A stretch of 46,812 nt of DNA from Bacteroidales bacterium (GCA_012729225.1 JAAYDO010000016.1:1-46812), one strand, 5' to 3'. Shown: positions 33,110-43,537, counted from the stretch's first letter. Numbers and translations: made by a program. The notes: generated from the letters alone by a model not told the origin.

Positions 33110-35728
33110 ATGACAGCAAAAGAGATACGTGAGTCTTTCAAAACCTTCTTTGAAAGCAAACAGCACCTGATTGTGCCCTCAGCTCCTATGGTCGTGAAGG
33201 ATGACCCAACGCTGATGTTTACCAATGCAGGTATGAATCAGTTTAAGGATATCATTCTCGGCAATGCCACACCGAAGTGCCGTCGTCAGGCTGACACACA
33301 GAAGTGCCTTCGTGTAAGTGGTAAGCATAATGACCTTGAGGAGGTGGGACACGACACTTATCACCACACCATGTTTGAGATGTTGGGTAACTGGTCGTTT
33401 GGTGACTACTTCAAGAAGGAGGCCATCTCATGGGCTTGGGAGTATATTGTTGATGTGTTGAAGATTGACCCTAAGAATCTCTATGCAACAGTGTTTGAGG
33501 GAAGTCCTGAAGAGGGGCTCTCTCGCGATGATGAGGCTGCCAGCATCTGGGAGCAGTTCTTGCCTAAAGACCATATCATCAATGGCAACAAGCATGATAA
33601 CTTCTGGGAGATGGGCGACACAGGTCCTTGCGGTCCTTGCTCAGAGATTCATGTGGACTCTCGTTCAGAGGAAGAGAAGGCAGAGATACCTGGTCGTGAA
33701 CTTGTCAATAAGGATCATCCTCAGGTGATAGAGATATGGAATCTTGTGTTCATGCAGTTCAACCGCAAGGCTGATGGTTCTCTTGAGGGTCTGCCTGCCA
33801 AGGTGATAGATACGGGTATGGGTTTTGAGCGTCTCGTGCGCACTCTCCAGGGCAAGACTTCCAACTATGATACAGACGTGTTCCAGCCTCTCATCAAGGT
33901 GCTGGCGGACATGGCTGGTTGCAAATATGGTGATGACGAGAAGAAGGACATTGCTCTTCGTGTGGTGGTGGATCACTTGCGTGCCATTGCTTTTGCCATT
34001 GCTGATGGCCAGTTGCCATCTAATGCCAAGGCGGGTTATGTGATTCGCCGCATCCTTCGTCGTGCCGTGCGTTATGGCTATACCTTCCTCGGTCAGAAGG
34101 AGGCATTCATCTATAAGCTTGTTCCTACACTTGTGGAGGAGATGGGAAATGCTTTCCCTGAGATTGCCGCTCAGCAGAAACTTGTGATGAAGGTGATGCA
34201 GGAAGAGGAAAGTTCATTCCTCCGCACATTGGAGAATGGCATTAAACTCCTTCAAGGTGTGATTGATGAGACGAGGGCTGCAGGTAAGACAGAGATTGCT
34301 GGTGACAAGGCTTTCACGCTCTTCGACACTTTCGGCTTCCCTCTTGACCTTACTGAACTGATCTGTCGTGAGCAGGGGTTCACGGTGGACGAGAAAGGCT
34401 TTGATGTGTGTATGCAGGAGCAGAAGAACCGTGCCCGCCATGCTGCGGAAGTGAAACTCGGTGACTGGGTAGTGCTGGGTGATGCAGAATGTGAGTTTGT
34501 GGGTTATGACTACACGGAGCATCCTGCTCATATCCTCAAGTATCGTGAGGTGCAACAGCAGAAGAAGACAACATACGAAGTGATTCTTGACCAGACTCCA
34601 TTCTATGGTGAGATGGGTGGTGAAGTAGGCGACACGGGGGTGCTTGTGAGCGAGACAGAAGAGATTCTGGTACTCGACACTAAGAAGGAGAACGGTGTGG
34701 CTGTCCACATCGTGGATAAGTTGCCTGAGCATCCAGAGGCTGAGTTCATGGCATGTGTTGATACAGAACGTCGTCGTGCTGTAGAGGCAAACCATACTTG
34801 TACCCACCTCCTTGATGCGGCACTGCGTGAGGTTGTTGGCTCTCATGTGGAACAGAAGGGTTCTCTTGTCACTGCTGAAGGTCTGCGTTTCGACTTCTCT
34901 CACTTTGAGAAGGTAACTCCAGAGCAGTTGCGTGAGGTGGAGCACATTGTGAATGCAAAGATTCGTGAGAACATCCCTCTCAAGGAATACCGTGATTATC
35001 CTATTGAGGAAGCCAAGAGGTTGGGTGCTATAGCCCTTTTCGGTGAGAAGTATGGCGACAGGGTGCGTGTTGTTCAGTTTGGTTCAAGCGTGGAGTTTTG
35101 TGGTGGTTGCCACGCTTCAAGCACAGGCCGTCTGGGCATGATGCGCATCGTGTCTGAAAGTTCTATAGCTGCTGGAGTGCGTCGTATTGAGGCAATCACA
35201 GGAAAGGCTGTGGAGGAGACTCTCGACAAGATGCAGGACTTCATGGCAGATCTTCGTGGTTTGTTCAACAATGCTCCTGATCTCATGGGCACTATTCAGA
35301 AGGCAATAGCGGAAAACAAGGAGTTGCAAAGCCAGGTGGAAGTCTTCAAGGCTCAACAGGCACAGTCGTTCAAGCATGCGCTCATTGAGAAGGCTCGTGA
35401 GGTGAATGGCGTGAAGGTTATCACAGGAGTGCTTCCTCTCGAAGCCCAATTGGTGAAAGATATTGCTTTCCAACTTCGTGGTCAGTTTACTGAACGTCTC
35501 CTTGTGGCTATTGGTAGTGAGGCGGCTGGCAAACCAGCACTTACTGTGTCTATGTCAGACGACCTTGTGGCTGAGGGTAAGAACGCAGGTCAGTATGTGC
35601 GCGAGGCAGGCAAATTCATTCAAGGCGGCGGTGGCGGTCAGCCTCACTTCGCTACGGCTGGAGGAAAGAACCCAGAAGGCTTGAAGTCTGCAGTTGATAA
35701 GATTGTGGAACTTGCAGGCTTGGCTTAA
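33110..35728 (+). CDS. alaS: alanyl-tRNA synthetase
   Basis: 872 residues from the ATG at 33110 ([16 protein letters not shown]), the usual AlaS start. Class II catalytic core (motif 1 to 3, with [16 protein letters not shown]), tRNA-recognition domain, editing domain with the zinc motif [12 protein letters not shown] and later CGGCH, and C-Ala domain ending IVELAGLA. The editing metal-site residues HxxxH and CxxxH are present. It stands alone; a terminator follows 95 bases after the stop. Confidence 0.97.
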   Translation: MTAKEIRESFKTFFESKQHLIVPSAPMVVKDDPTLMFTNAGMNQFKDIILGNATPKCRRQADTQKCLRVSGKHNDLEEVGHDTYHHTMFEMLGNWSFGDYFKKEAISWAWEYIVDVLKIDPKNLYATVFEGSPEEGLSRDDEAASIWEQFLPKDHIINGNKHDNFWEMGDTGPCGPCSEIHVDSRSEEEKAEIPGRELVNKDHPQVIEIWNLVFMQFNRKADGSLEGLPAKVIDTGMGFERLVRTLQGKTSNYDTDVFQPLIKVLADMAGCKYGDDEKKDIALRVVVDHLRAIAFAIADGQLPSNAKAGYVIRRILRRAVRYGYTFLGQKEAFIYKLVPTLVEEMGNAFPEIAAQQKLVMKVMQEEESSFLRTLENGIKLLQGVIDETRAAGKTEIAGDKAFTLFDTFGFPLDLTELICREQGFTVDEKGFDVCMQEQKNRARHAAEVKLGDWVVLGDAECEFVGYDYTEHPAHILKYREVQQQKKTTYEVILDQTPFYGEMGGEVGDTGVLVSETEEILVLDTKKENGVAVHIVDKLPEHPEAEFMACVDTERRRAVEANHTCTHLLDAALREVVGSHVEQKGSLVTAEGLRFDFSHFEKVTPEQLREVEHIVNAKIRENIPLKEYRDYPIEEAKRLGAIALFGEKYGDRVRVVQFGSSVEFCGGCHASSTGRLGMMRIVSESSIAAGVRRIEAITGKAVEETLDKMQDFMADLRGLFNNAPDLMGTIQKAIAENKELQSQVEVFKAQQAQSFKHALIEKAREVNGVKVITGVLPLEAQLVKDIAFQLRGQFTERLLVAIGSEAAGKPALTVSMSDDLVAEGKNAGQYVREAGKFIQGGGGGQPHFATAGGKNPEGLKSAVDKIVELAGLA

Positions 35729-36273
35729 GGTGGACACTTATATAATATAGGAATGCAATCAATATAATATAAGAAGAATAGAAGCCTACACGGAAAATCG
35801 TAGGAACTGATATGGATAAATGAAGGGGATGGTTTCAGCGCCGCCCCTTTGTTTTTTTCCTTTCAAACGCTTATTCGGTATTGGATGAGGGCCTATGCGT
35901 CCTGTCATGTGTCAGAGTTCTCATTCGTAGGCATGGTATGTGGATTCACGAAATTCGCATACCACAAAATTCACAAAATAGACATTGCAGGTATTCTATG
36001 CCAGCGTCAGTTTTGTTTCCATCTCACATTCCTTCATGTTGCAAAGGAAAAAGACGATGGAATTATCTGATACTCATCTCGAAGGCATCTCGAAGGTAGG
36101 CAGAAGTGTGGGGAGAGAATGTTTGTTCCTGAATGATTCTTAGTCATTTGTTTTGCGTTTCGCATCACGTGGACGTGAATGTGCGAGCATCTCTTGCTGG
36201 TAGGATAGGGTTGATGCGTATGAATGACTTGAGTGCGACATGAGAAACTCCTGTTTGGTTGAAAAGATGATGC
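35729..36273. other. convergent gap between alaS and the RecD-like helicase
   Basis: 545 bases with the alaS terminator (35823-35849), an imperfect inverted repeat CTTATATAATAT/ATATAATATAAG (near 35737-35780) and a loose TGGTATG/CATACCA hairpin (near 35934-35965) with two ATTCAC direct copies. No gene is supported. Confidence 0.5.
35823..35858 (+). terminator. terminator of alaS
   Basis: AAGGGG (35823-35828) pairs with CCCCTT (35844-35849), with GG/CC inside, then TGTTTTTTT. Confidence 0.75.
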
Positions 36274-37779
36274 TTATCCCGAACAGGTGTCTTTCAAGGT
36301 CTGTTCTTCCTTCCAGTTCACAAAGAAAACCCTCTTGGTGGCTCGTGTGATAGCGGTGTAGAGCCAGCGGAAGTAGTCGGGTGTGAGCATGTCCTCGGTT
36401 AGATAACCTTGGTCGATAAACACGTTGGTCCACTGTCCACCCTGCGCCTTATGGCAAGTGATGGCATAGGCATACTTGATTTGAAGGGCATTGTAGTAGG
36501 GGTCTTTGCGAAGTGCCTTGAGTTTTTCGGTCTTGGAACGTAGTGCGGGATTGTCGCTGTATTCCTCCATGATGGCATTATACAAGGCGTTCTGCTGCTC
36601 TTGAGTGAGGGCTGGGGCTTCCGCTTGCAGTGTGTCGAGGAGCACAATGATGTCCATCTCGTAGTCGTCATAGTCGGGAAACTCAAGTGTGGCATCAGCA
36701 AAGGTGAAACCGTAGAAGTGTCGTTCGTTCCTCACTCTTCTGATGATGGCAGTGTCACCATTGGCAATGAAATCAAATGGCACTATTTCTGCTTCCTCGG
36801 GTTTCTTGCCTTCCGCTTGTGCATTTGCCAAAAGTTCCAAGTTTGTCTTCTCTGTCCAATAGTAATTGTTTTTTGCCACCATGAGCATATCACCACTCTC
36901 CAAAGGCTCTTCTCTCCACAGAATTTGTGCTCTGATGCCGTTATTATAGATGTTGGCACGTTTGTTGCTTCGGTTCACCACAATGGTCTCATCCTCACCA
37001 TCTCTATGATAACACTCTTCCAATGCCTCAATCAGTTCGTTTCCTGGAATATTCTTCACATCAGGAAAGCCTTGAAAGCGTATTTTGGGAAAGTCGAATA
37101 TGTCTTCATTCTCAAGTAAGGTGCGCAGATGAGTGGCGTTCCACAGGATACCCGATGAATCTGCTTGTCTCACAACTTCAGTAAGTGTGTGACTAACCAC
37201 ATGAAGACCAAATCCGCTCATGTAGTCATCCTGCAAGGCTGGACTCTCTTCATCGCCCACAGGAGGCAACTGGGCAGTGTCGCCCATGAGGATGAGACGA
37301 CAGCCCTTTCCTCCATACACAAAGTGTACCAAATCGTCCAGCAGCCTACCTGTACCGTATATGCTTCCCGACAAGTATTCGTCATTGGCAATCATTGAGG
37401 CTTCATCACAGATGAAGAGCAGGTTCTGACGCATATTGAAGTTGAGTGTGAAGATGCTGTCCTTGTCTATGGACTTCTGCCTGTAGATACGTTTATGGAT
37501 GGTGTAGGCTGGGTGGTCTGCATAGAGCGAAAAGACTTTGGCGGCTCTACCAGTAGGGGCCATGAGCACGCATTCCCTGTCCAACTGTTCAAGGGTCTTT
37601 ACCAGAGCACTTACGAGTGATGTCTTTCCCGTGCCAGCAAAGCCTCTCACAATCAACACCGCATCTGCATCGGGCGATAAAATGAACTGCGCAAGCGAGT
37701 CAATGACTTTTGTTTGGTCGGCTGTCGGTTTTAAGCCAAAATGATGCAAAATGAGGTCTTTGAGATAGTCAATTAGCAT
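36274..37779 (-). CDS. RecD-like superfamily 1 DNA helicase
   Basis: 501 residues. Q motif region TADQTKVID, Walker A RGFAGTGKTS (Lys52), motif Ia MAPTGRAAKV, Walker B ICDEASM (Asp125-Glu126), motif III MGDTAQLPPVG, and the C-terminal UvrD_C_2 part YAITCHKAQGGQWTNVFID and WLYTAITRATKRVFF. This is the order of RecD/Dda/TraA-type 5'-3' helicases. It lacks the N-terminal extension of RecD2. A role in recombination or repair is inferred. Single gene, converging on alaS; no strong promoter seen. Confidence 0.88.
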   Translation of the reverse strand: MLIDYLKDLILHHFGLKPTADQTKVIDSLAQFILSPDADAVLIVRGFAGTGKTSLVSALVKTLEQLDRECVLMAPTGRAAKVFSLYADHPAYTIHKRIYRQKSIDKDSIFTLNFNMRQNLLFICDEASMIANDEYLSGSIYGTGRLLDDLVHFVYGGKGCRLILMGDTAQLPPVGDEESPALQDDYMSGFGLHVVSHTLTEVVRQADSSGILWNATHLRTLLENEDIFDFPKIRFQGFPDVKNIPGNELIEALEECYHRDGEDETIVVNRSNKRANIYNNGIRAQILWREEPLESGDMLMVAKNNYYWTEKTNLELLANAQAEGKKPEEAEIVPFDFIANGDTAIIRRVRNERHFYGFTFADATLEFPDYDDYEMDIIVLLDTLQAEAPALTQEQQNALYNAIMEEYSDNPALRSKTEKLKALRKDPYYNALQIKYAYAITCHKAQGGQWTNVFIDQGYLTEDMLTPDYFRWLYTAITRATKRVFFVNWKEEQTLKDTCSG

Positions 37780-37830
37780 GTTTTTTGAAAAAAAGTATGT
37801 CAGTTATGGGTGCAATTAAAAATTTTGCAC

Positions 37831-37838
37831 TATTTTTG
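37831..37838 (+). promoter_or_regulatory. possible -7 box for the 37946 operon
   Basis: TATTTTTG without a good -33 box. It would give a leader of about 100 nt before 37946. Confidence 0.35.
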
Positions 37839-37945
37839 CAACGAATATAGTGATTATTCGTGGAATGGGCTATAAGTGAGCTGAAAATCTTGCTTTTCAG
37901 ACCATAAAAAGGTATAAAAAACATAAAAAATTAACAAAGCATATC

Positions 37946-38701
37946 ATGAAAAAAAGTATTTTAAATGGCCTTCTTGTCGTATGCGCATTGGGCCTTGTCG
38001 CAGCATGCTTCATGAGCATTTATAGTGACATTTCCTTCGACGAGGAGAAGGAGGCGCGTGAGAAACTTGTCAAAGCTCGTTTGATGGACATCCGCAATGC
38101 GGAGGAACAGTACAAACAGACCTTTGGCGAGTATTGCGGCACCATCGACTCGTTGATAGACTTTGTGAAGACGGGTAGAACTGTTGATAAGATTATCAAG
38201 GAAGGTGAACTGACAGATGACCAGTTGGAGTCAGGTATGACTGAAAGACAGGCTGTGGCTTTAGGTCTCATCAAGCGTGACACCGTTTGGATCAGTGCTG
38301 CACAGAAGTTGGGAATCTCTAATCCAGACTCTATGAAGTTTGTTCCAGTAGGTCGCAAGTATGATGGTAAATCTAAGGATGTTTACACTCCTTCTTTTAA
38401 TGATGGTACAGGTCCTATCACTGTCTATCATGGCTTGATAGAACTTCGCAAAAAGGCTCAGTATAACATGAAGTCCCAAGAATTTGACATGTTGGTTGAG
38501 TTTCGTGCGCGTCTTGATGACTACTTGGATGGCATGAATGAGAAAAAGATTAAGAATGTGAAAGCCGAATTGAAGAAGCGTTCCAAGAACTGTGCTGAAT
38601 TGATGTTTGACAATGAGGACAAAACAGAAGGTGAATGGTATGGTCTTCGTATGGGTGATCTTGAGGAAACCAACAACAAGATGGCTGGTAACTGGGAGTA
38701 A
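37946..38701 (+). CDS. single-span membrane protein of unknown function
   Basis: 251 residues. A single N-terminal membrane helix (ILNGLLVVCALGLVAACFMS, 4-23) is followed by a Glu/Lys/Arg-rich helix and the segment AEEQYKQTFGEYCGTIDSLI, which resembles the N-terminal part of pilin-like or general-secretion pseudopilins in Bacteroidetes. A cysteine at residue 22 could be a weak lipobox, but its spacing is poor. The rest is soluble and mixed. It is 11 bases before the DUF3822 gene, so they are likely one operon. I cannot assign a function. Confidence 0.65.
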   Translation: MKKSILNGLLVVCALGLVAACFMSIYSDISFDEEKEAREKLVKARLMDIRNAEEQYKQTFGEYCGTIDSLIDFVKTGRTVDKIIKEGELTDDQLESGMTERQAVALGLIKRDTVWISAAQKLGISNPDSMKFVPVGRKYDGKSKDVYTPSFNDGTGPITVYHGLIELRKKAQYNMKSQEFDMLVEFRARLDDYLDGMNEKKIKNVKAELKKRSKNCAELMFDNEDKTEGEWYGLRMGDLEETNNKMAGNWE

Positions 38702-38715
38702 ACCTTTGAAACATG

Positions 38716-39528
38716 ATGGCAGAAACGCAAATGATTCATAAAAGTTTGTCCATTCGGCTCTGCTCGAATGGACTTTCTTTTTGTACCTATGCCCCTGGGC
38801 AAAAGGAACCATTCGACTATAAGGTGTGGGATGTCAATCACACCGTCTCCCTTGCAGCCAATTTGAAGGAGGCACTGATGACCGAACCGATGCTCAAGCA
38901 AGAGTATCAGCGTGTCAATGTGCTCGTCACCACACCTCACTTCACCACAGTGCCTGTGGCTGCGTTCAGGAAAGAAGACATTCAAGACATCTATCAGTTT
39001 GTCTTTCCAAAGGACAAACCTCAGCATGTGAGCTATAATGTGCTCCGACGTTCGGGCATTGCCATCGTCTTCGGACTTGAGCGAAGCATCTATCAGCTCT
39101 TGCTTGATGACTTTCCCCGTGCTCGTTTCTATGCTTCGGCCAGCACACTCATTGAATTCTTTGCCGAGAAGAGTTTCCTTGGTAGAGGAAAGAAGATGTA
39201 TGTGTATCTTCATGAGAAGGAGATAACAATATATGCTTTTGAACAGGGCCGCATGCTCTATGCCAACACGTTTGATGCGCAGGGAGTGTCTGATATCCAA
39301 TACTACACACTCAATGTGTGGAAGGAACTTGACTTCGATCAGATTGAAGATTCCCTCTACGTGGTAGGTGATGTAGAGAAACGCTCCAAGGAACTAACTG
39401 AAAAGATCAGATATTTCCTTCAAAACGTTACCCTCATAGACCGTAGCGAAGACTTCAAAGATCGTCTTACAATGGGAAATAACTTCATTCCATACGACTT
39501 GCAGGCTTTGCTCATTTGTGGCTTCTAA
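38716..39528 (+). CDS. DUF3822 family protein
   Basis: 270 residues (ATG at 38716; 38713 is one codon earlier). Blocks such as LVTTPHFTTVPVAAFRKED, YQFVFPKDKPQHVSYNVL and YASASTLIEFFAEKS match Bacteroidetes DUF3822. The fold is thought to be actin/ASKHA-like, as in PilM-type proteins. A PilM-like role together with the pilin-like protein next to it would be attractive but is inferred. rsmD follows, an arrangement I recall from other Bacteroidetes. Confidence 0.82.
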   Translation: MAETQMIHKSLSIRLCSNGLSFCTYAPGQKEPFDYKVWDVNHTVSLAANLKEALMTEPMLKQEYQRVNVLVTTPHFTTVPVAAFRKEDIQDIYQFVFPKDKPQHVSYNVLRRSGIAIVFGLERSIYQLLLDDFPRARFYASASTLIEFFAEKSFLGRGKKMYVYLHEKEITIYAFEQGRMLYANTFDAQGVSDIQYYTLNVWKELDFDQIEDSLYVVGDVEKRSKELTEKIRYFLQNVTLIDRSEDFKDRLTMGNNFIPYDLQALLICGF

Positions 39529-39618
39529 AATTATTCTTTACTGGGAACAGCAGGCGTGATTCAAGGTATGATGAATCAGACCAACTGTCTCCAGTATCTT
39601 TTTTTATCCAATCAGGCA

Positions 39619-40149
39619 ATGAGAATTATTAGAGGAAAATATAAGGGACGCCGTTTCCCCGCACCCACAGGATTCAAGGCACGTCCGACAACCGACTTTG
39701 CCAAGGAAGGACTCTTCAATATTCTGGAGAATGTTTATGTAGATTTTGAAGAAGGCCCTCTCGCACTCGACCTCTTTGCAGGCACAGGCTCTATAGGCTT
39801 GGAATTGGCTTCCCGGGGTTGTAGTAAAGTGGTCTCTATCGAGAAGGACTTCAAGCATTGGCAATTTCTCTCACGTGTGCAGAAGGAGCTACAAGCCAAG
39901 GAGTGGTTTCCTCTTAAGGGCGATGTGTTTAAGTATGCCCAGTCCAGCAAAGAACACTTTGATATTATCTTTGCCGATCCTCCTTATGCATTGGAAAACC
40001 TTAAGGATATTCCTGACACCTTCCTCCCTCTTTTGACCGATGGTGGACTTCTGGTCTTGGAGCATGGTCGTGATTATGACTTCTCACAGCATTCCAGATT
40101 TATTGACCACCGAAGTTATGGAAGTGTTCATTTTTCCTTCTTTCGGTAA
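39619..40149 (+). CDS. rsmD: 16S rRNA (guanine966-N2)-methyltransferase
   Basis: 176 residues from the ATG at 39619 (MRIIRGKYKGRRF), the normal RsmD start; an earlier ATG at 39556 adds an unrelated 21 residues. SAM motif ALDLFAGTGSIGLE and catalytic IIFADPPY are present. It methylates G966 of 16S rRNA in the 30S subunit. Last gene of the operon with DUF3822. Confidence 0.93.
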   Translation: MRIIRGKYKGRRFPAPTGFKARPTTDFAKEGLFNILENVYVDFEEGPLALDLFAGTGSIGLELASRGCSKVVSIEKDFKHWQFLSRVQKELQAKEWFPLKGDVFKYAQSSKEHFDIIFADPPYALENLKDIPDTFLPLLTDGGLLVLEHGRDYDFSQHSRFIDHRSYGSVHFSFFR

Positions 40150-40245
40150 AAGTTCTCTACTGAAAACTCATCCTGAACAGGCATACTTGTTGTGCTCATA
40201 ACAAATGCTTTCCTTTTCCCTAAAAAGCACATCGCTCTCTCTTAG

Positions 40246-40333
40246 ACTATATGGTTCGTAAGTGAAAACTATATGGTTTGTGAGTAAATACCATATGGTT
40301 GCTACTCTTCCACCATATAGTTGCCAGTCACGG
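40246..40333 (-). repeat. 22-bp tandem repeat array E, four units, divergent
   Basis: Four exact 22-bp units at 40246, 40268, 40290 and 40312. On the + strand the core is ACYATATGGTT. On the - strand it reads AACCATATAGT, sharing GAACCAT with arrays A-D. Beyond the array on the - strand come GATGTGC (complement of 40227-40233), TTTTTAGGGAAAAGG and a GCTTT/AAAGC hairpin (40207-40228), like the tails of A-D. The array is therefore taken as a divergent member in - orientation. Confidence 0.75.
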
Positions 40334-40464
40334 ACATATATATACCAGTTTTTGTTTTCAAGTCCAGCAATCAATCCCAACTCGTCAAACTCGCATACTT
40401 ATGTGTTTCCGATGATTGATTTGGGCTTAAGAGACAAAGTATCTTCCAAGCAGGAGTAACAATA

Positions 40465-40491
40465 AAGGCTCGGCCAATTTGGTCGAGCCTT
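40465..40491. terminator. bidirectional terminator
   Basis: AAGGCTCGGCC (40465-40475) pairs with GGTCGAGCCTT (40481-40491) with one G-U. The - strand continues TTTATTGTTACT. It serves the barrel gene (-) and probably rsmD (+). Confidence 0.8.
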
Positions 40492-40546
40492 ACTATTTTG
40501 TGTGTCCTGATCGTTCTATGAGAACTTTCTGGTAAGTGTTGTGGCT

Positions 40547-43537
40547 TTATCTTCCACGGCCTCCTCCACCGAAGTTGCCTCCAGGGCCACCGCCTCCGAA
40601 GTTGCCTCCACGGCCGCCTCCACCGAAGCCACCCCATCCGCTGCGAGCATTATCAGTGCCATTAGAGTTCTTTCCACCAAAGATGTTGAGTTTGTAAATT
40701 ATGTGGAGCATACCGTAAGAGTAGATTGCGTTGTAGCGACTGTCGCTGCTCTGATAAGCAGAAATTTGACGACTGATGTTGCTTCGGTTCTTCAATATAT
40801 CGTTCCACTGCAAAGAAACTGTGAGCGCATTGCCCTTTAGGAAAGACTTTGCCACCTGAGCGTTCCAAAGGAGTTCGTTGGTGTTCATGCTGGCTGATGA
40901 GTAACCTCTACGACTGCTCTGGCTAATGTCGGTAGAGAAGGAGAGGCCATTGTTGAAGATAAGGTTCATCTCAGCACCATAACCGAAGTTCCATGTTTCC
41001 ATGTTACCGGTCTTCACCACAGAGTTGCGAGAGTTGTTGTAACTTACATTACCGTTCACACCAAAATCAAACCAATCCTTACGGAAGTTAAAGCCGAGAC
41101 TTTCAGACACGCCTGTTGTGTTTGTCTTTGACTTGTCTTCTGTATATTGCTGTGGGTCGAGATAACTGACCTGATGATTGTAGTTGAGGCTTGTGAACGT
41201 GTTCATGGTGAAGTAGTTGTTGGCATCCAAAGAAGTGTTGAAACCACCACCAATGTTGGCACTCCAGTTACCATTGATGTTTTCAGGCTTTGTAATTCTT
41301 ACACCAGTAGTCTCATTGTAACTGGTACGGTTGGCTGTGCTGTTATTAGTCATATTCACACCACCCCAAGCAAAGATACTTCTCTGATGTGCCATCTGGA
41401 AGGTGTTAAAGTTGAAGTTGATGTTGTGACTGAAAGAAGGTTTCAGTCCAGGATTTCCCTTTGTGATGTTCAGAGGGTTGGAATCATCAGTGATATCAAG
41501 CAGATTGGTCATGCTTGGCTGAGAAGTACGTCCTCGGTAGTTCAAACGCAGATTCGTCTGCTGAGTGAAGTTGTAGCGGAAGTCAATATTGGGAGCAAGG
41601 TTGAACACATTACGTGTAATCTCTGGATATTGATTTCCCATGTATTTGTAGTCGAGCACACTTCGCTGTGGCAAGAGGTCAAGACCGAGGTTTAAATTAT
41701 AGTAGTCAGTGATCTTGCGCAAACTAATACTGATGGTATGGTCGTAGTTCTTGTACTGAGAGTACTGGCTCAATTTGTTAGCCTCCTCGTTCTCATCGGC
41801 ACCAATTTTATCGAAGCCTTGAGAAAGCAGGTAGTCCACTGCTCCATCTATATTGTAGCGGTATCTGTCCAGAGAGTTGGACAATTCCGTGTAGGCTGTT
41901 GGATCATAGAGGAATGCCTGACGGTCAGAGCGATTGTAACTATAGTTGTATCTGTAAGAAAATTGCAGATATGTTCTGTTTGCGATTGGTTCAGAATAAG
42001 ATAATTGAGCAGAAAAAGCACTGTTTCGACCTGGAGTGGTGTAATAGCGGTTATTGGTCGTTTCTCCGCCAGTCTGCTTATAGAGAATGTTGGCGGCAGA
42101 GAGTTGCTTGCTTTCCGAACTGCCGAAATTACCTGTCGCACGCAAGGTGATGTTACGTCCGTAGTTGTTCAGTATGCGGTTCACCTGCAATTCACCATTT
42201 ATGCGCTTGTTCTCGCTGTAAGTCTGCTGTTTGCTTACATTTGTGTTTACAATGAGATCCAGAAGACCATCTACAGCCGTAGGGTTATCTATAGCATTGT
42301 TCAATGGATCGTCAGTCAAAGGATTGGGGTCATCATTGAATGTTGCAGATGAATTATTGCTGTAGCCCTTGTTTTTGGTGAAGCTTCCTGATGGACGGAA
42401 GATGATGTTTGTCATTGAGTCTGGTCTCCATTCCATGCGGAAGTTGGCATTCCAATTGTTTGCACCACTTCTGTTTGCGCTGTGGCTATTGCTGAACGAA
42501 CCTCTTTCGGTCACGAAGCTTTTGGTGGAAGACCAGTTCTGTGTATCGTTACCATTATAGTTGTATCTCACGCTTCCACCCGCTTCAAGTTTCTCTGTGT
42601 CCTTCGCAAAGTTGAAGCCAACGTTCTTGGAGTTTCTGAGTCCACCGCCTCCACGGCCTCCCCAGCCTCCACGACCACCGCCACCGCCGAAGCCCATGTC
42701 GCCAGTGTTGTTGGCACCACCTGTCAGCGTGTATTGACTGTTGTCGGTAAAGCGGTTCACCGTTATTCGGTTCGACCAGCGGTCTTCTGTGCCATAGCCT
42801 GCATCAAAGTTGCCAAACCAACCGTTGTTCATGCCTTTCTTCACAGTCAGGTCAAGCACCGTCTCTTCTTCGCCATCGTCAATACCTGTCACGCGAGCGA
42901 AATCACTCTTGCGGTCATAGGTCTTGATTTTGTCAATCATGTTGGTGGGGATGTTCTTCAATGCCATATTGGGATCATCGAGGAAGAATTCCTTGCCTTC
43001 CACAAGAATCTTCTTCATCGTCTTACCATTGATGGTGATATTGCCGTTCTCATCAACCTTGGCGCCAGGGAGTTTCTTTATGAGGTCTTCCAGCACAGAA
43101 CCCTCAGGCACACGATAGGCAGAGGCGTTATACACCAGCGAATCACCTTTCACCTGCACTTGGGCTGCGTTTGCGCTCACGGTCACTTCCTTCATCATCT
43201 TAGAGTCTGGGATGATATACATATAGCCCAACTCCACGTTCTTGTCCTTCTTGTTGGTCAGGTCAAGTTCCAGCACTCTGGTTCGGTAGCCAATGTAAGT
43301 AATCTTCAAGGCATATTTACCTGCCTTTACCTTTTTGATATTAAAACTACCGTCGGTGGTGGTGGCTGCACCAGCCACCATACTGCTGTCGGGAAGCGAC
43401 AAGATTCTTACAGTAGCCGCAATGACAACTTCGTTTGTCTCATCTTCAAGAATAGTGCCCGACACGTTGTAGGTTGATTGGGCGTTTGCACCTATGCTCA
43501 TAAGCATGAGCAACATGGCGAGAAGAGAATGTTTCAT
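40547..43537 (-). CDS. outer-membrane beta-barrel protein with CarboxypepD-like domain and Gly-rich tail
   Basis: 996 residues. A signal peptide (1-20, ending IGANAQ) is followed by a carboxypeptidase-regulatory-like beta sandwich (about 21-105), a plug-like domain with EGSVLEDLIKKLPGAKVDENG, and a large beta-barrel (OMP_b-brl_3 type) from about 240. Such TonB-receptor relatives often lack a SusD partner; none is here. Two glycine-rich inserts stand out: GFGGGGGRGGWGGRGGGG (about residues 275-292) and the C-terminal 45 residues (GGFGGGGRGGNFGGGG repeated, ending GRGR). The tail lies beyond the final strand, YGMLHIIYKLNIFGGK, where such proteins usually end with an aromatic residue. Cargo is unknown. 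Confidence 0.88.
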   Translation of the reverse strand: MKHSLLAMLLMLMSIGANAQSTYNVSGTILEDETNEVVIAATVRILSLPDSSMVAGAATTTDGSFNIKKVKAGKYALKITYIGYRTRVLELDLTNKKDKNVELGYMYIIPDSKMMKEVTVSANAAQVQVKGDSLVYNASAYRVPEGSVLEDLIKKLPGAKVDENGNITINGKTMKKILVEGKEFFLDDPNMALKNIPTNMIDKIKTYDRKSDFARVTGIDDGEEETVLDLTVKKGMNNGWFGNFDAGYGTEDRWSNRITVNRFTDNSQYTLTGGANNTGDMGFGGGGGRGGWGGRGGGGLRNSKNVGFNFAKDTEKLEAGGSVRYNYNGNDTQNWSSTKSFVTERGSFSNSHSANRSGANNWNANFRMEWRPDSMTNIIFRPSGSFTKNKGYSNNSSATFNDDPNPLTDDPLNNAIDNPTAVDGLLDLIVNTNVSKQQTYSENKRINGELQVNRILNNYGRNITLRATGNFGSSESKQLSAANILYKQTGGETTNNRYYTTPGRNSAFSAQLSYSEPIANRTYLQFSYRYNYSYNRSDRQAFLYDPTAYTELSNSLDRYRYNIDGAVDYLLSQGFDKIGADENEEANKLSQYSQYKNYDHTISISLRKITDYYNLNLGLDLLPQRSVLDYKYMGNQYPEITRNVFNLAPNIDFRYNFTQQTNLRLNYRGRTSQPSMTNLLDITDDSNPLNITKGNPGLKPSFSHNINFNFNTFQMAHQRSIFAWGGVNMTNNSTANRTSYNETTGVRITKPENINGNWSANIGGGFNTSLDANNYFTMNTFTSLNYNHQVSYLDPQQYTEDKSKTNTTGVSESLGFNFRKDWFDFGVNGNVSYNNSRNSVVKTGNMETWNFGYGAEMNLIFNNGLSFSTDISQSSRRGYSSASMNTNELLWNAQVAKSFLKGNALTVSLQWNDILKNRSNISRQISAYQSSDSRYNAIYSYGMLHIIYKLNIFGGKNSNGTDNARSGWGGFGGGGRGGNFGGGGPGGNFGGGGRGR

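Larger units (their letters stand above)
40150..40546. other. convergent gap between rsmD and the outer-membrane barrel gene
   Basis: 397 bases holding the divergent 22-bp array E (40246-40333) with its tail toward 40200, and a bidirectional terminator (40465-40491). No gene is supported. Confidence 0.65.

Noticed and set aside
35881-36020. another 22-bp repeat array in the alaS-helicase gap
   Set aside because: ATTCAC copies occur at about 21 and 25 bases apart, with no fixed period, no array core and no tail box.
42482-43477. 331-codon ORF opposite the outer-membrane barrel gene
   Set aside because: Shadow of the coding strand; valine/histidine-rich composition arises from the antisense of the barrel codons.
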